From an uncultured Geobacter sp. (GTDB lineage Bacteria; Desulfobacterota; Desulfuromonadia; Geobacterales; CAIOGM01), in assembly GCA_903857795.1 (NCBI GenBank), contig CAIOGM010000075.1:1-64000 (forward strand): a stretch of 64,000 bases of DNA. The letters run 5' to 3'. Position numbers and translations under genes: made by a program. Below, piece by piece: positions 8,557-19,148 of this stretch; the first letter of the stretch is position 1, and each line of letters opens with the position of its first letter. The notes beneath the pieces are model-generated. The model was given only the letters and a program-made list of their open reading frames with translations. It ran no database searches and was not told the origin of the DNA.

Positions 8557-9333
8557 TCAGGAGTGAGGTTTTTCCACGCTCTTGTGCAGGGCCTTTTCCA
8601 GTCGCCGTCGGCGCGGATAGGTGAGGAGGAAGGAGACCGGGCCGGAAAACAGGTAGATCATGAAGAGGGAGAAGAGCATCACCACCGGTTCGGCGGCGAC
8701 GATTACCAGCAGGAGGATGATGAGGACCAGGGAGGCGAAGGGCTGCCGCTTGATCAACTCCGGGTCCTTGAAGGAGTAGTAGCGGAACCCGGAGACCATG
8801 AGGAAGGCCAGTGAGTAGATGAGCGCCAGAATCGCCAGCTTCTTGTAGGAGCTGGGCCAGCCGAAGTTATAAAAGAGGAGAACCGTGGCGGAGACGATGC
8901 TGGCCGCGGCGGGGATGGGGAGTCCTACGAACCGCTTGCTCTCCACGGTGGCGACCTGGACATTGAATCGGGCCAGCCGGAGCGCGCCGCAGACCACGAA
9001 GAGAAAGGCCGCCAGCCAGCCCAACCGGCCGAAGGGGCGCAGCGCCCAGGAGTACATGAGGAGCCCCGGCGCCACGCCGAAGGCGACCAGGTCGGCCAGG
9101 GAGTCGTACTCCACCCCGAACTTGCTGGTGGTGCCGGTGGCCCGGGCCACCTTTCCGTCAAGCCCGTCGAAGATGGAGGCGGCCAGGATCCAGATGGCGG
9201 CCAGACGGTACTCGCCGTTCATGGTGGAAACCATGCTGTAGAACCCGGCAAAGAGGCTCCCCGTGGTGAAGAGGTTGGGGAGGATGTAGATTCCTTTCCT
9301 CATGTTCTCGGACATGTCGAGCTTTTCACTCAT
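8557..9333 (-). CDS. pssA: CDP-diacylglycerol-serine O-phosphatidyltransferase
   Basis: The 258-aa integral membrane enzyme carries the CDP-alcohol phosphatidyltransferase signature DG-x2-GKVAR-x8-G-x3-D-x3-D (around DGLDGKVARAT and EYDSLAD, residues about 55-82). Several hydrophobic helices follow. It makes phosphatidylserine from CDP-diacylglycerol and serine. Its start overlaps the psd stop by 4 nt (ATGA), so the two successive steps to phosphatidylethanolamine are encoded as a coupled pair. Confidence 0.93.
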   Translation of the reverse strand: MSEKLDMSENMRKGIYILPNLFTTGSLFAGFYSMVSTMNGEYRLAAIWILAASIFDGLDGKVARATGTTSKFGVEYDSLADLVAFGVAPGLLMYSWALRPFGRLGWLAAFLFVVCGALRLARFNVQVATVESKRFVGLPIPAAASIVSATVLLFYNFGWPSSYKKLAILALIYSLAFLMVSGFRYYSFKDPELIKRQPFASLVLIILLLVIVAAEPVVMLFSLFMIYLFSGPVSFLLTYPRRRRLEKALHKSVEKPHS

Positions 9334-9986
9334 GGCAGGTATCCCAAAACCGTCTCACCGGCCACGGTTTTCTCCCCCATGGCGACCTTGACGACGCACT
9401 CCGTGGGGAGATAGACATCCAGACGGGAGCCGAAGCGGATGAGCCCGTACCGTTTCCCCCGCTCCAGACGATCCCCTTTTCCGGCATAACAGACGATCCT
9501 CCGGGCGATGAGCCCCGCCACCTGCACCACCACCAGCTTCCATCCCTTCTCCGTCTCCAGGATCAGGCCGCTCCGCTCGTTTTCGAAGGTGGCCCGCTGG
9601 TGGCGCACATCCAGGAACTTCCCGGCGACGTAGAAGCTCTCCAGGACCGTAGACGTCACCGGCACCCGGTTGATGTGCACACTGAAGACCGACATGAAGA
9701 TGCTGATCTTGGTCATCTCCACCCCAAGATGCTCCTCGACTGCCGGCCCCAGGTAGATGACCACGCCGTCGGCGGGGGCCACCACGGCGTTGGCCGGCTG
9801 GTCACAGCGGCGCCGGGGGTTGCGAAAGAAGAAGGCAATGAAGAGGGTGACGAGCCCCGTAAAGCCGGCCACCGGATAGAGGAGCGGACGACTGCCGGCC
9901 AGAAACGCCAGCAACAGGGTCAGCAGCAGAGAGGGGATGAGAAACGGCAGAGCTTCAAGCGCCAGTGGGGTTGTACGATTGCGCAT
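9330..9986 (-). CDS. psd: Phosphatidylserine decarboxylase, short proenzyme type
   Basis: The 218-aa protein has N-terminal hydrophobic segments (residues about 8-50), the PADGVVIYLG motif, the MSVFSVHINRVP motif, and the C-terminal LIRFGSRLDVYLP motif. In that last motif the Gly-Ser bond is where the proenzyme cuts itself to create the pyruvoyl cofactor. I prefer the ATG at 9986, with AAGGA about 7 nt upstream, over an in-frame ATG at 10013 that would add 9 residues. It converts phosphatidylserine to phosphatidylethanolamine. It is overlapped by pssA and preceded by a hairpin after ilvC. Confidence 0.92.
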   Translation of the reverse strand: MRNRTTPLALEALPFLIPSLLLTLLLAFLAGSRPLLYPVAGFTGLVTLFIAFFFRNPRRRCDQPANAVVAPADGVVIYLGPAVEEHLGVEMTKISIFMSVFSVHINRVPVTSTVLESFYVAGKFLDVRHQRATFENERSGLILETEKGWKLVVVQVAGLIARRIVCYAGKGDRLERGKRYGLIRFGSRLDVYLPTECVVKVAMGEKTVAGETVLGYLP

Positions 9987-10013
9987 GCGGATCCTTACCT
10001 GATTGACGTGCAA

Positions 10014-10064
10014 CGAGGCCGAAACGAGTCCCTGCAGCTGGCGGGACGGCTCATTTCGGCCTCG
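10014..10064 (-). other. 11-bp perfect inverted repeat between ilvC and psd
   Basis: CGAGGCCGAAA (10014-10024) and its exact complement TTTCGGCCTCG (10054-10064) enclose 29 nt that themselves contain a GTCCC/GGGAC stem. There is no T-run after it on the minus strand. It may mark an mRNA end or processing point that separates branched-chain amino-acid genes from phospholipid genes. Confidence 0.5.
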
Positions 10065-10084
10065 ACTGGGCTACCGGTGCGGCA

Positions 10085-11108
<1,024 letters not shown>

Positions 11109-11117
11109 TTAGTTAGT

Positions 11118-11609
11118 TTATCCTTTCCACCCCTTGGAACCGCGGCCGATGGCCACGGGGCCGGTGCGAACCAGCTCTTTGAGCCCCAGGGGGCGGAGCA
11201 GCTCCAGGATGGCGTTGATCTTGACCGGCGATCCGGTGGCTTCGATGGTATAGGAGCGGGGAGTCACGTCGATGATCTTGGCCCGGAAGATATCCACGAT
11301 CCGCAACACCTCGGCCCGGCTCTCGTCCTCGGCCGTCACCTTGACCAGGGCCATCTCCCGTTCGACGCCGCTGCCGTCGGTAAAGTCGATGACCTTGATG
11401 ACGTCGATGAGCTTGTTGAGCTGTTTATTGATCTGCTCCAGGATCTGTTCATCGCCCCTGGTCTCCAGGGTGATCCGGGAGATGGTCTCGTCGTTGGTGG
11501 GGGCCACCGACAGGGAATCGATATTGAAGCCGCGCCCGGAAAAGAGCGACGACACCCGGGCCAGGACCCCGAATTCATTCTCCACGAGGACGGAGATGGT
11601 ATGTTTCAT
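11118..11609 (-). CDS. ilvN: Acetolactate synthase small (regulatory) subunit
   Basis: The 163-aa protein begins with an ACT domain (HTISVLVENEFGVLARVSSLF, residues 3-75), followed by a second ACT-like domain ending ELVRTGPVAIGRG. This length and ending are typical of the IlvN/IlvH subunit, which activates the catalytic subunit and gives valine feedback control. It lies between ilvB (24 nt upstream) and ilvC (21 nt downstream), clearly in one operon. Confidence 0.93.
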   Translation of the reverse strand: MKHTISVLVENEFGVLARVSSLFSGRGFNIDSLSVAPTNDETISRITLETRGDEQILEQINKQLNKLIDVIKVIDFTDGSGVEREMALVKVTAEDESRAEVLRIVDIFRAKIIDVTPRSYTIEATGSPVKINAILELLRPLGLKELVRTGPVAIGRGSKGWKG

Positions 11610-11633
11610 GGTGTTTTCTCCTATGTTCGGCAG

Positions 11634-13334
11634 CTACGCGTTCAAGACCATTTCATTGAGCGACGCCCCGGCCGGAACCATGGGGAGCACCTTCTCTTCC
11701 CGGGCGATCATGAACTCCATGATGACCGGTCCGTCGTGGGCGAACCCCTGAGTGATGACCTCCGCCACCTCTTCGGTGGTGGTGGCCCTGAACCCCTTGG
11801 CGCCGTAGGCGTCGGCCAGCTTGATGTAGTCGATGGGGAGCTCCATGCAGGTCTGGGAGTAGCGCTTGTCGAAGAAGAGCTCCTGCCACTGCCGAACCAT
11901 CCCCAGGAAGTTGTTGTTGAGGATGACGATCTTCACCGGTAACCGGTTCTGCACCAGGGTCGCCATCTCCTGGATGTTCATCTGGATCCCGCCATCGCCG
12001 CAGATGGCGATCACCTGCCGCTGGGGGAAGGCCGCCTGGGCCCCCATGGCGGCGGGGAGACCGTACCCCATGGTGCCGAGCCCGCCGGAGGTGAGGAGGG
12101 TCCGGGGCTTGGTAAAGGTGAAGAACTGGGCCGTCCACATCTGGTGCTGCCCCACGTCGGTGCTGATGATGGCGTCCGGAGCGGAGAGCTCCCGCAGCTT
12201 CTCGATGACGTACTGGGGCTTGATGGTCTCCGCCGCATGCTTGTAGGTGAGCGGGTGTTTGGCCTTCCACCCGGCGATCTCCGCCAGCCACGGCTCTATG
12301 GCCGACGTGAAGAGCGCCACCTTCTCCGGATGGGCCTGGGCCTCCTTGACCATCCTGGCCAGCACATCCTTCACATCCCCCACGATGGGGAGATCCACCC
12401 GGACGTTCTTCTTGATGGAGGTGGGGTCCACGTCGATATGGATGATCTTGGCGTGGGGGGCAAAGGTGGAGAGCTTGCCGGTAACCCGGTCGTCGAACCG
12501 GGCCCCCACCGCCACCAGGACATCGGTGTAGGTCATGGCCATGTTGGCATAGTAACTGCCGTGCATCCCCAGCATCCGGAGCGCATTGGGACGGTCCTCG
12601 GGATAGGCGCCCAGCCCCATGAGGGTCGTGGTCACCGGCACCCCCAGCAGGTCGCAAAGCTGGGTCAGTTCCCCGGCAGCCTCGGCGAGGATGGCCCCTC
12701 CCCCCACGTAGACCACCGGCTTCTTCGCCCCCAAGAGCATGGTCATGGCCCGTTCCACCTGCTTGGGATGCCCCTCCACCGTCGGCTTGTAGCTCCTCAG
12801 CTCGATGCTCTCCGGGTAGGAGAATTCGGTCTGGGCGATCTGGACATCCTTGGGAAGATCCACCAGCACCGGTCCGGGGCGGCCGGTCCGGGCGATATAG
12901 AACGCCTTCTTGATGATGGTCGCCAGCTCCTTCACATCCCTGACCAGGAAACTGTGCTTGGTGCAGGGGCGAGTGATACCGATGATGTCCACCTCCTGGA
13001 AGGCGTCATTCCCGATGAGGGGGGTCGGCACCTGGCCGGTGATGATGACCATGGGGATGGAATCCATGTAGGCGGTGGCGATGCCGGTCACCGTGTTGGT
13101 GGCGCCGGGTCCCGAGGTGGCGATGGCCACCCCCACCCTACCGGTGGCCCGGGCGAAACCGTCGGCCGCATGGGTGCCGGCCTGCTCGTGCCGCGGCAGG
13201 ATGTGGCGGATCTCCTTGAAGCTGAACAACTCGTCGTAAATATTGATGACCGTGCCGCCGGGATAGCCGAAGACGGTGTCCACCCCTTCCAGCTTCAGGC
13301 ACTCCAGCAGTATCCGTGCTCCGTTCATTTTCAT
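11634..13334 (-). CDS. ilvB: Acetolactate synthase large (catalytic) subunit
   Basis: The 566-aa ThDP enzyme shows the catalytic Glu in RHEQAGTHAADGFAR, the FAD/Rossmann middle domain, and the ThDP-Mg motif GDGGIQMN...VILNN near the C-terminus. I placed the start at 13334 (MKMNGARILLE), where GGAGG lies about 7 nt upstream; an in-frame start at 13454 would run into ilvD and add non-homologous residues. It condenses pyruvate to acetolactate or pyruvate plus 2-oxobutyrate to acetohydroxybutyrate. It sits in the operon ilvD-ilvB-ilvN-ilvC. Confidence 0.94.
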   Translation of the reverse strand: MKMNGARILLECLKLEGVDTVFGYPGGTVINIYDELFSFKEIRHILPRHEQAGTHAADGFARATGRVGVAIATSGPGATNTVTGIATAYMDSIPMVIITGQVPTPLIGNDAFQEVDIIGITRPCTKHSFLVRDVKELATIIKKAFYIARTGRPGPVLVDLPKDVQIAQTEFSYPESIELRSYKPTVEGHPKQVERAMTMLLGAKKPVVYVGGGAILAEAAGELTQLCDLLGVPVTTTLMGLGAYPEDRPNALRMLGMHGSYYANMAMTYTDVLVAVGARFDDRVTGKLSTFAPHAKIIHIDVDPTSIKKNVRVDLPIVGDVKDVLARMVKEAQAHPEKVALFTSAIEPWLAEIAGWKAKHPLTYKHAAETIKPQYVIEKLRELSAPDAIISTDVGQHQMWTAQFFTFTKPRTLLTSGGLGTMGYGLPAAMGAQAAFPQRQVIAICGDGGIQMNIQEMATLVQNRLPVKIVILNNNFLGMVRQWQELFFDKRYSQTCMELPIDYIKLADAYGAKGFRATTTEEVAEVITQGFAHDGPVIMEFMIAREEKVLPMVPAGASLNEMVLNA

Positions 13335-13357
13335 GACTAACCTCCAGAAACTTTCCG

Positions 13358-15016
13358 TTAAGCCTTCATCACCGCGCCGGTGTAGGCGGAGGTGACCGAC
13401 TTGGCGTAGCGCGCCAGCCAACCGCTCTTGATCTTGGGCTCCGGAGCGCTCCACCTGGTCAGCCGCTGGGCAAGGGTCGCCTCATCCACCAGAAGCTCCA
13501 GTTTCCGGCCCGGGATGTCCAGCTGTATCAGGTCGCCATCCTCGATCAGGGCGATGGGGCCCCCTTCCGCCGCCTCGGGAGAGATGTGGCCGATGCAGGG
13601 GCCGCGAGTGCCGCCGGAGAAGCGGCCGTCGGTGATGAGCGCCACCGAGTCGCCTAAGCCCATCCCCATGATGGCGGCGGTGGGGGCCAGCATCTCCCGC
13701 ATCCCCGGTCCCCCCTTGGGCCCTTCGTAGCGGATGACCACCACGTCGCCGCTCTTGATCTCTCCCTCCATGATGGCGGCCATGGCCAGCTCCTCGGCGT
13801 CGAAACAGCGGGCCGTCCCCTGGAACTTCATCATGGCGTCGGAGACGCCGGACTGCTTGACCACCGCTCCCTGGGGGGCGATGTTGCCGAAGAGGATCGC
13901 GATCCCCCCCTCGGGTTTTATCGGATCGGTAAGGGGCCGGATCACCTCTTCATCAACCCGCTCCACACTGGCGGCGAGCTGGAGGGTGGAGAGCCCCATG
14001 ACCGTGGGATTATCGATGATCTTGTCTCCCAGCTGCTTGAGCACCCCCATGACGCCGCCGGCCACATCCAGGTCTTCCATGAAGTGTTTCCCCGCCGGGT
14101 TCATGGAGGCGATCTGTGGGGTCTCCCGGGCAAGGAGGTCGAAGGTCTCCAGGGGGAGCTCAACTCCGGCCTCATGGGCGATGGCCAGGAGGTGGAGCAC
14201 CGTATTGGATGACCCGCCCAGGGCCAGGTCCACCCGGATGGCGTTTTCGAAGGCTCCCCTGGTCAGGATGCTCCGGGGGGTGACATTGTTCTTAACCAGC
14301 TCGACGATCTTCTCCCCCGAGGCGAAGGCGATGCGCCGTTTCAAGGCCGAGACCGCCAGGGCCGTGCCGCAGCGGGGGAGGCTCATCCCCATGGTCTCGG
14401 TGAGGATCGCCATGGTGTTGGCGGTGAAGAGCCCCTGGCAGGACCCCATGCCGGGACAGGCGTTATCCTCACAGACCTGGAGCTCTTTGGCGTCGATGAC
14501 CCCGGCCTTGTAGCGGGCCATGGCCTCGAAGGTATCGGAGACGAATGAGTATTTGCGCCCCTGGTCGCCACGGCCGCTCATCATGGGGCCGGCGGTGACG
14601 ACGATACAGGGGATATCCAGCCGAGCCGCCGCCATGAGCATGCCGGGGGTGATCTTGTCACAGTTGGTGAGGAGGACCAGGCCGTCCAGCCGATGCGCCT
14701 CGGCCACGGACTCCACCATATCGGCGATGAGTTCGCGGGTGGGGAGGGAGTAGTGCATCCCCTTGTGTCCCATGGAGATGCCGTCGCAGACGCCGGGGAT
14801 ACCGAAGAAGAGAGAGTAGCCGCCGCCGGTGTGGACCCCCTTCTCGATGAACCGCTCCAGGTCGCGCATCCCCACATGGCCGGGAATCAGGTCGGTGAAA
14901 CTGGTGGCCACGCCGATAAACGGCTTTTCCATCTCGCTCTGGGGGATGCCGGTCCCCTTGAGGAGCGCCCGGTGGGGGGTTCGTTCCAGCCCCTTCTTGA
15001 TCATGTCGCTGCGCAT
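13358..15016 (-). CDS. ilvD: Dihydroxy-acid dehydratase
   Basis: The 552-aa protein has the iron-sulfur ligand motifs [13 protein letters not shown] and [21 protein letters not shown], plus the C-terminal [12 protein letters not shown] signature with the conserved active-site serine region. It dehydrates dihydroxyisovalerate and dihydroxymethylvalerate to the keto acids. It is the first gene of the branched-chain operon. A strong sigma-70-type promoter lies about 50 bp upstream of the ATG and the ilvB start lies 23 nt downstream. I see no leader peptide rich in Leu/Val/Ile codons in the short leader, so classical attenuation is unlikely. Confidence 0.95.
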   Translation of the reverse strand: MRSDMIKKGLERTPHRALLKGTGIPQSEMEKPFIGVATSFTDLIPGHVGMRDLERFIEKGVHTGGGYSLFFGIPGVCDGISMGHKGMHYSLPTRELIADMVESVAEAHRLDGLVLLTNCDKITPGMLMAAARLDIPCIVVTAGPMMSGRGDQGRKYSFVSDTFEAMARYKAGVIDAKELQVCEDNACPGMGSCQGLFTANTMAILTETMGMSLPRCGTALAVSALKRRIAFASGEKIVELVKNNVTPRSILTRGAFENAIRVDLALGGSSNTVLHLLAIAHEAGVELPLETFDLLARETPQIASMNPAGKHFMEDLDVAGGVMGVLKQLGDKIIDNPTVMGLSTLQLAASVERVDEEVIRPLTDPIKPEGGIAILFGNIAPQGAVVKQSGVSDAMMKFQGTARCFDAEELAMAAIMEGEIKSGDVVVIRYEGPKGGPGMREMLAPTAAIMGMGLGDSVALITDGRFSGGTRGPCIGHISPEAAEGGPIALIEDGDLIQLDIPGRKLELLVDEATLAQRLTRWSAPEPKIKSGWLARYAKSVTSAYTGAVMKA

Positions 15017-15067
15017 GGTTTGTATCGACGCCTCGTGAGGTGAGTTGTTGAAAAAATGAGAACGCGA

Positions 15068-15096
15068 AAGATACTATATGCGGAAATGACTGTCAA
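15068..15096 (-). promoter_or_regulatory. Sigma-70-type promoter of the ilvD-ilvB-ilvN-ilvC operon
   Basis: The minus strand reads TTGACA (15096-15091), a 17-nt spacer and TATCTT (15073-15068). This is close to consensus and leaves a leader of roughly 45 nt before ilvD. Confidence 0.7.
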
Positions 15097-15153
15097 CATG
15101 AATAAAATCGGGTGTGTTGCGGGGTGAAGAGGAGATGAAGCGGGATGTTTTAG

Positions 15154-15182
15154 TTGACTAACCGAAGTCGTTGCTCTATAGG
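15154..15182 (+). promoter_or_regulatory. Candidate sigma-70-type promoter upstream of wzz
   Basis: TTGACT, a 17-nt spacer and TATAGG lie about 160 bp before the polysaccharide chain-length gene, in the divergent region between ilvD and wzz (15017-15339). The rest of that 323-bp region shows no gene. Confidence 0.45.
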
Positions 15183-15339
15183 TTACCATTTCTGAACAGG
15201 GTACTCTTTTTCGGTTAAACAGTCGAAAAATCACGTTGCTGTCAGCCTCGCCACGTTCACGAGTTCGAGCCGTCCACACAGCTCCAACCACGCAGCTGTT
15301 CAGGGATACCTGGATGGCGCGCCACAGGTAGTCACATAA

Positions 15340-16545
15340 ATGCAGAGAATAGATGCCGCTCCCCCTCCTGAAGAAGGGATCAATCTCCTGGAACTGCTCC
15401 AGGTGCTGGCCAAGCGAAAACAATTCATTATCCGGGCAACAGCAGGCACGGCGCTACTCGCCGCGCTTATAAGCTTGACCCTACCCAACGTCTACACCGC
15501 TACGGCCAGAATCCTCCCCCCCCAGAAGGACGTGGGCGGAGGGTTGGCGTCGCTGCTCGGTTCAGCGGGCGCCCTGGCTGGCATGGCAGGGCTCGGAGGG
15601 ATGGGCGGAAGCAGTGATCTCTACGTTGGAATTCTCAAGAGTCGTTCCGTGGAAGACGCGGTCATCCAGCGGCTGAACCTGGCGACGGTCTATAAGACCA
15701 AAAAACCGGAGGACACCCGCAAGGCTCTGGAAGGGAAAGTACAGCTACAGATAGGGGTCAAGGATGGGATCATCACTATCTCCGCCGATGACAAAGAGCC
15801 CCAGCGGGCAGCCCAACTGGCCAACACCCTCATAGAAGAGTTGGGGAGAACGAGCGTACGGCTCAATCTGAGCAAGGCGAGCACCGAGCGAATCTTCCTG
15901 GAGAAACGGCTGGATATCGTCAAGAACGACCTCTATAAGGCAGAGGAGGAGCTGAAATCCTTTGCCCAGACAAATAAGACCATCCATATCGACTCCCAGG
16001 CCAAGGCGTCCATCGAGGGGGTGGCGCGGCTCAAGGCGGAGTTGGCCAGCAAGGAAGTCCAAATAGCGGCGCTGCGAAGCTATCAGACCGATGAAAACCA
16101 GGAGGTCAAGAGCCTGCAGTCGGCCATCACCAGACTGCATCAGGAAATTGGCGTCTACTCCGGCAGCAGCGGCAGTGGGGAAGGGATCCCCTCCGTCGGT
16201 TCGGTTCCATCCCTGGGGCTCCGCTACGCCCGCCTCTTGCGGGAGCTCAAGATTCAGGAGGCCATACTGGAACAGCTTACCAAGCAGTATGAGGTCGCCA
16301 AACTGAGCGAGGCAAAGGATTCATCCGCATTCCAGATTCTCGATACAGCCGTCATCCCGACGAAAAAAGCAAAACCGAAGCGATCGCTCATCGTCATCCT
16401 GGCCACGGTCACAGCAGCGTTCATCAGTATCTTTACTGCTTTTACCTCTGAGTTTTTGGAACGGATGACGGAAGAGGATCGGGAAAGAGTGGCCGACATC
16501 AGAAAAAATCTGTCCATACGATCTCTGACCGCATTCCGCAACTGA
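15340..16545 (+). CDS. Wzz/GNVR polysaccharide chain-length determinant
   Basis: The 401-aa protein has two flanking membrane helices (about residues 28-48, and 345-370 after PKRSLIVILATV) with a large periplasmic part between them. It contains the Wzz N-terminal phrase NVYTATARILPP and coiled-coil segments around residues 180-270. A Gly/Ala/Met-rich stretch (SLLGSAGALAGMAGLGGMGG) follows the first strand. There is no fused tyrosine kinase, unlike many exopolysaccharide co-polymerases. It controls the length of chains made by Wzy. It opens a plus-strand cluster of flippase, glycosyltransferases and polymerase; the start has only a weak ribosome-binding site. Confidence 0.88.
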   Translation: MQRIDAAPPPEEGINLLELLQVLAKRKQFIIRATAGTALLAALISLTLPNVYTATARILPPQKDVGGGLASLLGSAGALAGMAGLGGMGGSSDLYVGILKSRSVEDAVIQRLNLATVYKTKKPEDTRKALEGKVQLQIGVKDGIITISADDKEPQRAAQLANTLIEELGRTSVRLNLSKASTERIFLEKRLDIVKNDLYKAEEELKSFAQTNKTIHIDSQAKASIEGVARLKAELASKEVQIAALRSYQTDENQEVKSLQSAITRLHQEIGVYSGSSGSGEGIPSVGSVPSLGLRYARLLRELKIQEAILEQLTKQYEVAKLSEAKDSSAFQILDTAVIPTKKAKPKRSLIVILATVTAAFISIFTAFTSEFLERMTEEDRERVADIRKNLSIRSLTAFRN

Positions 16546-16568
16546 AATCCGCAGATTGAACAGGAAAT

Positions 16569-17954
16569 ATGTCATCAAGAACCTTGATTAACGCGCTGCA
16601 ACGCCTGAGAGTGGTGCGCTTGAAACCATTCGATATTTCGACTGAAGATGGGCGATCCAAGGAGAGGTACCGACGCATCGCCCTTACGGCTCTGGCTTCC
16701 GCCTCGGCAAAGAGCATAACCATAGCGACATCCTTCATTACCGTACCGCTGACCCTCAACTATCTCGGAACTGAGCGTTACGGCCTCTGGATGACCATCA
16801 GTTCAGTCATCGCCATGATGACATTCGCCGATTTCGGTATTGGCAACGGCCTGATGAATGCGGTGGCCGAGGCGTTCGGGACTGACGACAAAGCGGCCAT
16901 AAAGCGCCACATCGCCAATGCGATGACCGTGTTACTCATAATCGCAGGCGCCATACTACTGTTGTTTTTTTCCGCATACCCATTCATCGACTGGGGCGGT
17001 TTCTTTAATGTAAAATCGGCAGTTGCAGCGAAAGAATCTGGTCCGGCACTCGCCATCTTCATGGTCTGCTTTGCGTTGGGAGTGCCGGCGGGGATAGTCC
17101 AGCGAGTACAGATGGGGTTGCAGCAAGGCTTCGCCAGCAGTATCTGGCAAGCAGCAGGGAGCATTCTCGGACTTATCCTGACACTGGTGGTCATCTACGT
17201 AAAAGGGGGCTTGGCATTGCTTGTTCTGGCTCTCGGCTCGGCGCCGGTAGTCATGCTGTTGTTGAATAGCCTTGTTTTTTTCTGTTTTCAGCGTCGCGAC
17301 CTTGCTCCGGACATCTTGCATATAACGGTGCAAGGGATGAAGCGGATTTTGAATCGTGGCGTGCTCTTTTTCATACTGCAGATTGCCGTTGCGGTTTCAT
17401 ACACTTCCGACAATCTGATCATCGCAAAACTTTTAGGCGCAACATTCGTGGCCCAATATTCGGTGGTGTCCAAACTATTCGAGGGGCTGCTCATGATTCA
17501 GGGTTTGGCGATTACGCCGTTATGGCCAGCCTATGGAGAAGCAAAGGCGCGCAATGACAGCTTCTGGATCATCAAAACCTTACACAGATCGGTATTGACT
17601 ACATTAGCGGTCATTGTTCCGGTAGCAGTTATCTTCGTACTGTTGAATAAACAGATTTTCGGTTACTGGATCGGAGCGAAACACGTAATACCGTTCTCAC
17701 TTGTGGCATGTTACGGAGTGTGGTTTGCCTTAAAAGGAGTAGGTGCGACCTATTCTATGTTTTTTAACGGCATGCACATCATGCGTTTTCAGATCATACT
17801 CGTCGTAATATTCATGATCACCTCCATCACTGCCAAACTATACTTCGTAACCCTGATCGGATTGCCTGGACTATTGATCGGGTTAATACTATCCTATCTG
17901 TTGACCAACCTTATTCCTTCAATATGCTACGTACATCGATACCATAGGATTTGA
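16569..17954 (+). CDS. Polysaccharide repeat-unit flippase (Wzx-like, MOP superfamily)
   Basis: The 461-aa protein consists largely of about 12 hydrophobic helices starting near residue 40 (LASASAKSITIATSFITVPLTL), with the family phrase YLGTERYGLWMTISS. Wzx proteins move lipid-linked repeat units across the inner membrane. It begins 23 nt after wzz and is followed almost directly by a glycosyltransferase. Base composition becomes more AT-rich from here onward, as is common in variable O-antigen/EPS loci. Confidence 0.87.
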   Translation: MSSRTLINALQRLRVVRLKPFDISTEDGRSKERYRRIALTALASASAKSITIATSFITVPLTLNYLGTERYGLWMTISSVIAMMTFADFGIGNGLMNAVAEAFGTDDKAAIKRHIANAMTVLLIIAGAILLLFFSAYPFIDWGGFFNVKSAVAAKESGPALAIFMVCFALGVPAGIVQRVQMGLQQGFASSIWQAAGSILGLILTLVVIYVKGGLALLVLALGSAPVVMLLLNSLVFFCFQRRDLAPDILHITVQGMKRILNRGVLFFILQIAVAVSYTSDNLIIAKLLGATFVAQYSVVSKLFEGLLMIQGLAITPLWPAYGEAKARNDSFWIIKTLHRSVLTTLAVIVPVAVIFVLLNKQIFGYWIGAKHVIPFSLVACYGVWFALKGVGATYSMFFNGMHIMRFQIILVVIFMITSITAKLYFVTLIGLPGLLIGLILSYLLTNLIPSICYVHRYHRI

Positions 17955-17957
17955 TAC

Positions 17958-19109
17958 TTGAATATTTGTCTCAACGCGTTTATTTTTTCGCCAGGCAGAA
18001 TGGGTGGCGTGGAAACGTATTTCAGAGAACTGGTGCGCCACATACCCGTTGTCGGTAAAGACGATATTTTTACTATTTTTACGGGCACGAAATGCAGCAA
18101 CGAATTCACAACTGCTTCGAATCTAAGCATCACAAGCACCAGAATATATAGTCGGCCAGAGTTGCTATGGTTTAAAAACGCCCTCCTGCGCAGAATGAAC
18201 CACCTGGACGCTTACACCGCAAAGCTCAAGAAGATCAACGCCGATGTGATCCACTTCCCGTTCACCACCATAGAACCTTATGTGCTCGACCGACCGACCG
18301 TACTGACATTCTGGGATATGCAGCATGAGTTTTACCCCGGTTTTTTCACAAAAAAAGAGCTTAGCCACCGAGCTAAAACATATAAAAAATCCGCACAACG
18401 AGCAACGCGAGTAATAGTCAGCGCAGAGTTCACGAAGCAATGCCTGATAGAACGCTATGACATCGAAAGCGCCAAGATAGATGTGATTCATACAGGGTAT
18501 TCCCCGGAACACAAAGTGTTAGAGGAATCAGAAGAAACAAGGCGTATAAGAAAAAGTTATTCCATCGACCGACCATTCATGTATTATCCTGCCGCGACGT
18601 GGCCACATAAGAATCATGGCCGACTGCTGGAAGCGCTCAAGATTCTGGTTGAGCGCAATCGATTTGATGGTCTGCTTATCCTCTCGGGTGTCGCCATGCA
18701 GCAGCACGATGAGGTGTTGAGCATGATAACCGCATCCGGTTTGAAAAACCATGTACGGGTCTTGGGGTATCTACCCTACAGCGAACTGCCGCACCTTTAC
18801 AATATGGCTCGCCTGCTGATCTTCCCGTCGCTCTTCGAGGGGTTCGGCATCCCTTTGGTGGAGGCCATGGCCTGCGGTTGTCCTGTGTTGGCGGCGGACT
18901 GCACTTCGATCCCCGAAGTAATCGGGGACGCGGGAAGGCTTTTCGACCCGACTTCGCCGGAAGATATCGCCTCCGTCATCATGGAGTGTTGGCATGACGA
19001 CACAGAGTTGGCGTCAATGCGGCAGAAAAGCCTCGCGCGTTCATTACAGTTCAGTTGGGAAGAGACGGCTCGAAAGACGGTGGCTGTATACCATAACTCC
19101 GTGCACTGA
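17958..19109 (+). CDS. Glycosyltransferase family 4 (GT-B)
   Basis: The 383-aa protein starts at TTG 17958, with AGGA about 8 nt upstream, 3 nt after the flippase stop. It has the N-terminal GRMGGVETYFREL motif and the donor-binding C-terminal motif SLFEGFGIPLVEAMACGCPV, including the EX7E glutamates. The call MYYPAATWPHKNHGRLLEAL is typical of mannosyl/rhamnosyl GT4 enzymes. It adds a sugar in repeat-unit synthesis on the cytoplasmic face. Sugar and acceptor cannot be read from the sequence. Confidence 0.87.
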   Translation: MNICLNAFIFSPGRMGGVETYFRELVRHIPVVGKDDIFTIFTGTKCSNEFTTASNLSITSTRIYSRPELLWFKNALLRRMNHLDAYTAKLKKINADVIHFPFTTIEPYVLDRPTVLTFWDMQHEFYPGFFTKKELSHRAKTYKKSAQRATRVIVSAEFTKQCLIERYDIESAKIDVIHTGYSPEHKVLEESEETRRIRKSYSIDRPFMYYPAATWPHKNHGRLLEALKILVERNRFDGLLILSGVAMQQHDEVLSMITASGLKNHVRVLGYLPYSELPHLYNMARLLIFPSLFEGFGIPLVEAMACGCPVLAADCTSIPEVIGDAGRLFDPTSPEDIASVIMECWHDDTELASMRQKSLARSLQFSWEETARKTVAVYHNSVH

Positions 19110-19148
19110 TTCCGCCGCTCACAATATCGACGAGGACTAGCCGACGAA

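Noticed and set aside
13334-13454. Longer ilvB with a 40-residue N-terminal extension
   Set aside because: The extension is antisense or out-of-frame ilvD sequence, and the start at 13334 has a good ribosome-binding site.
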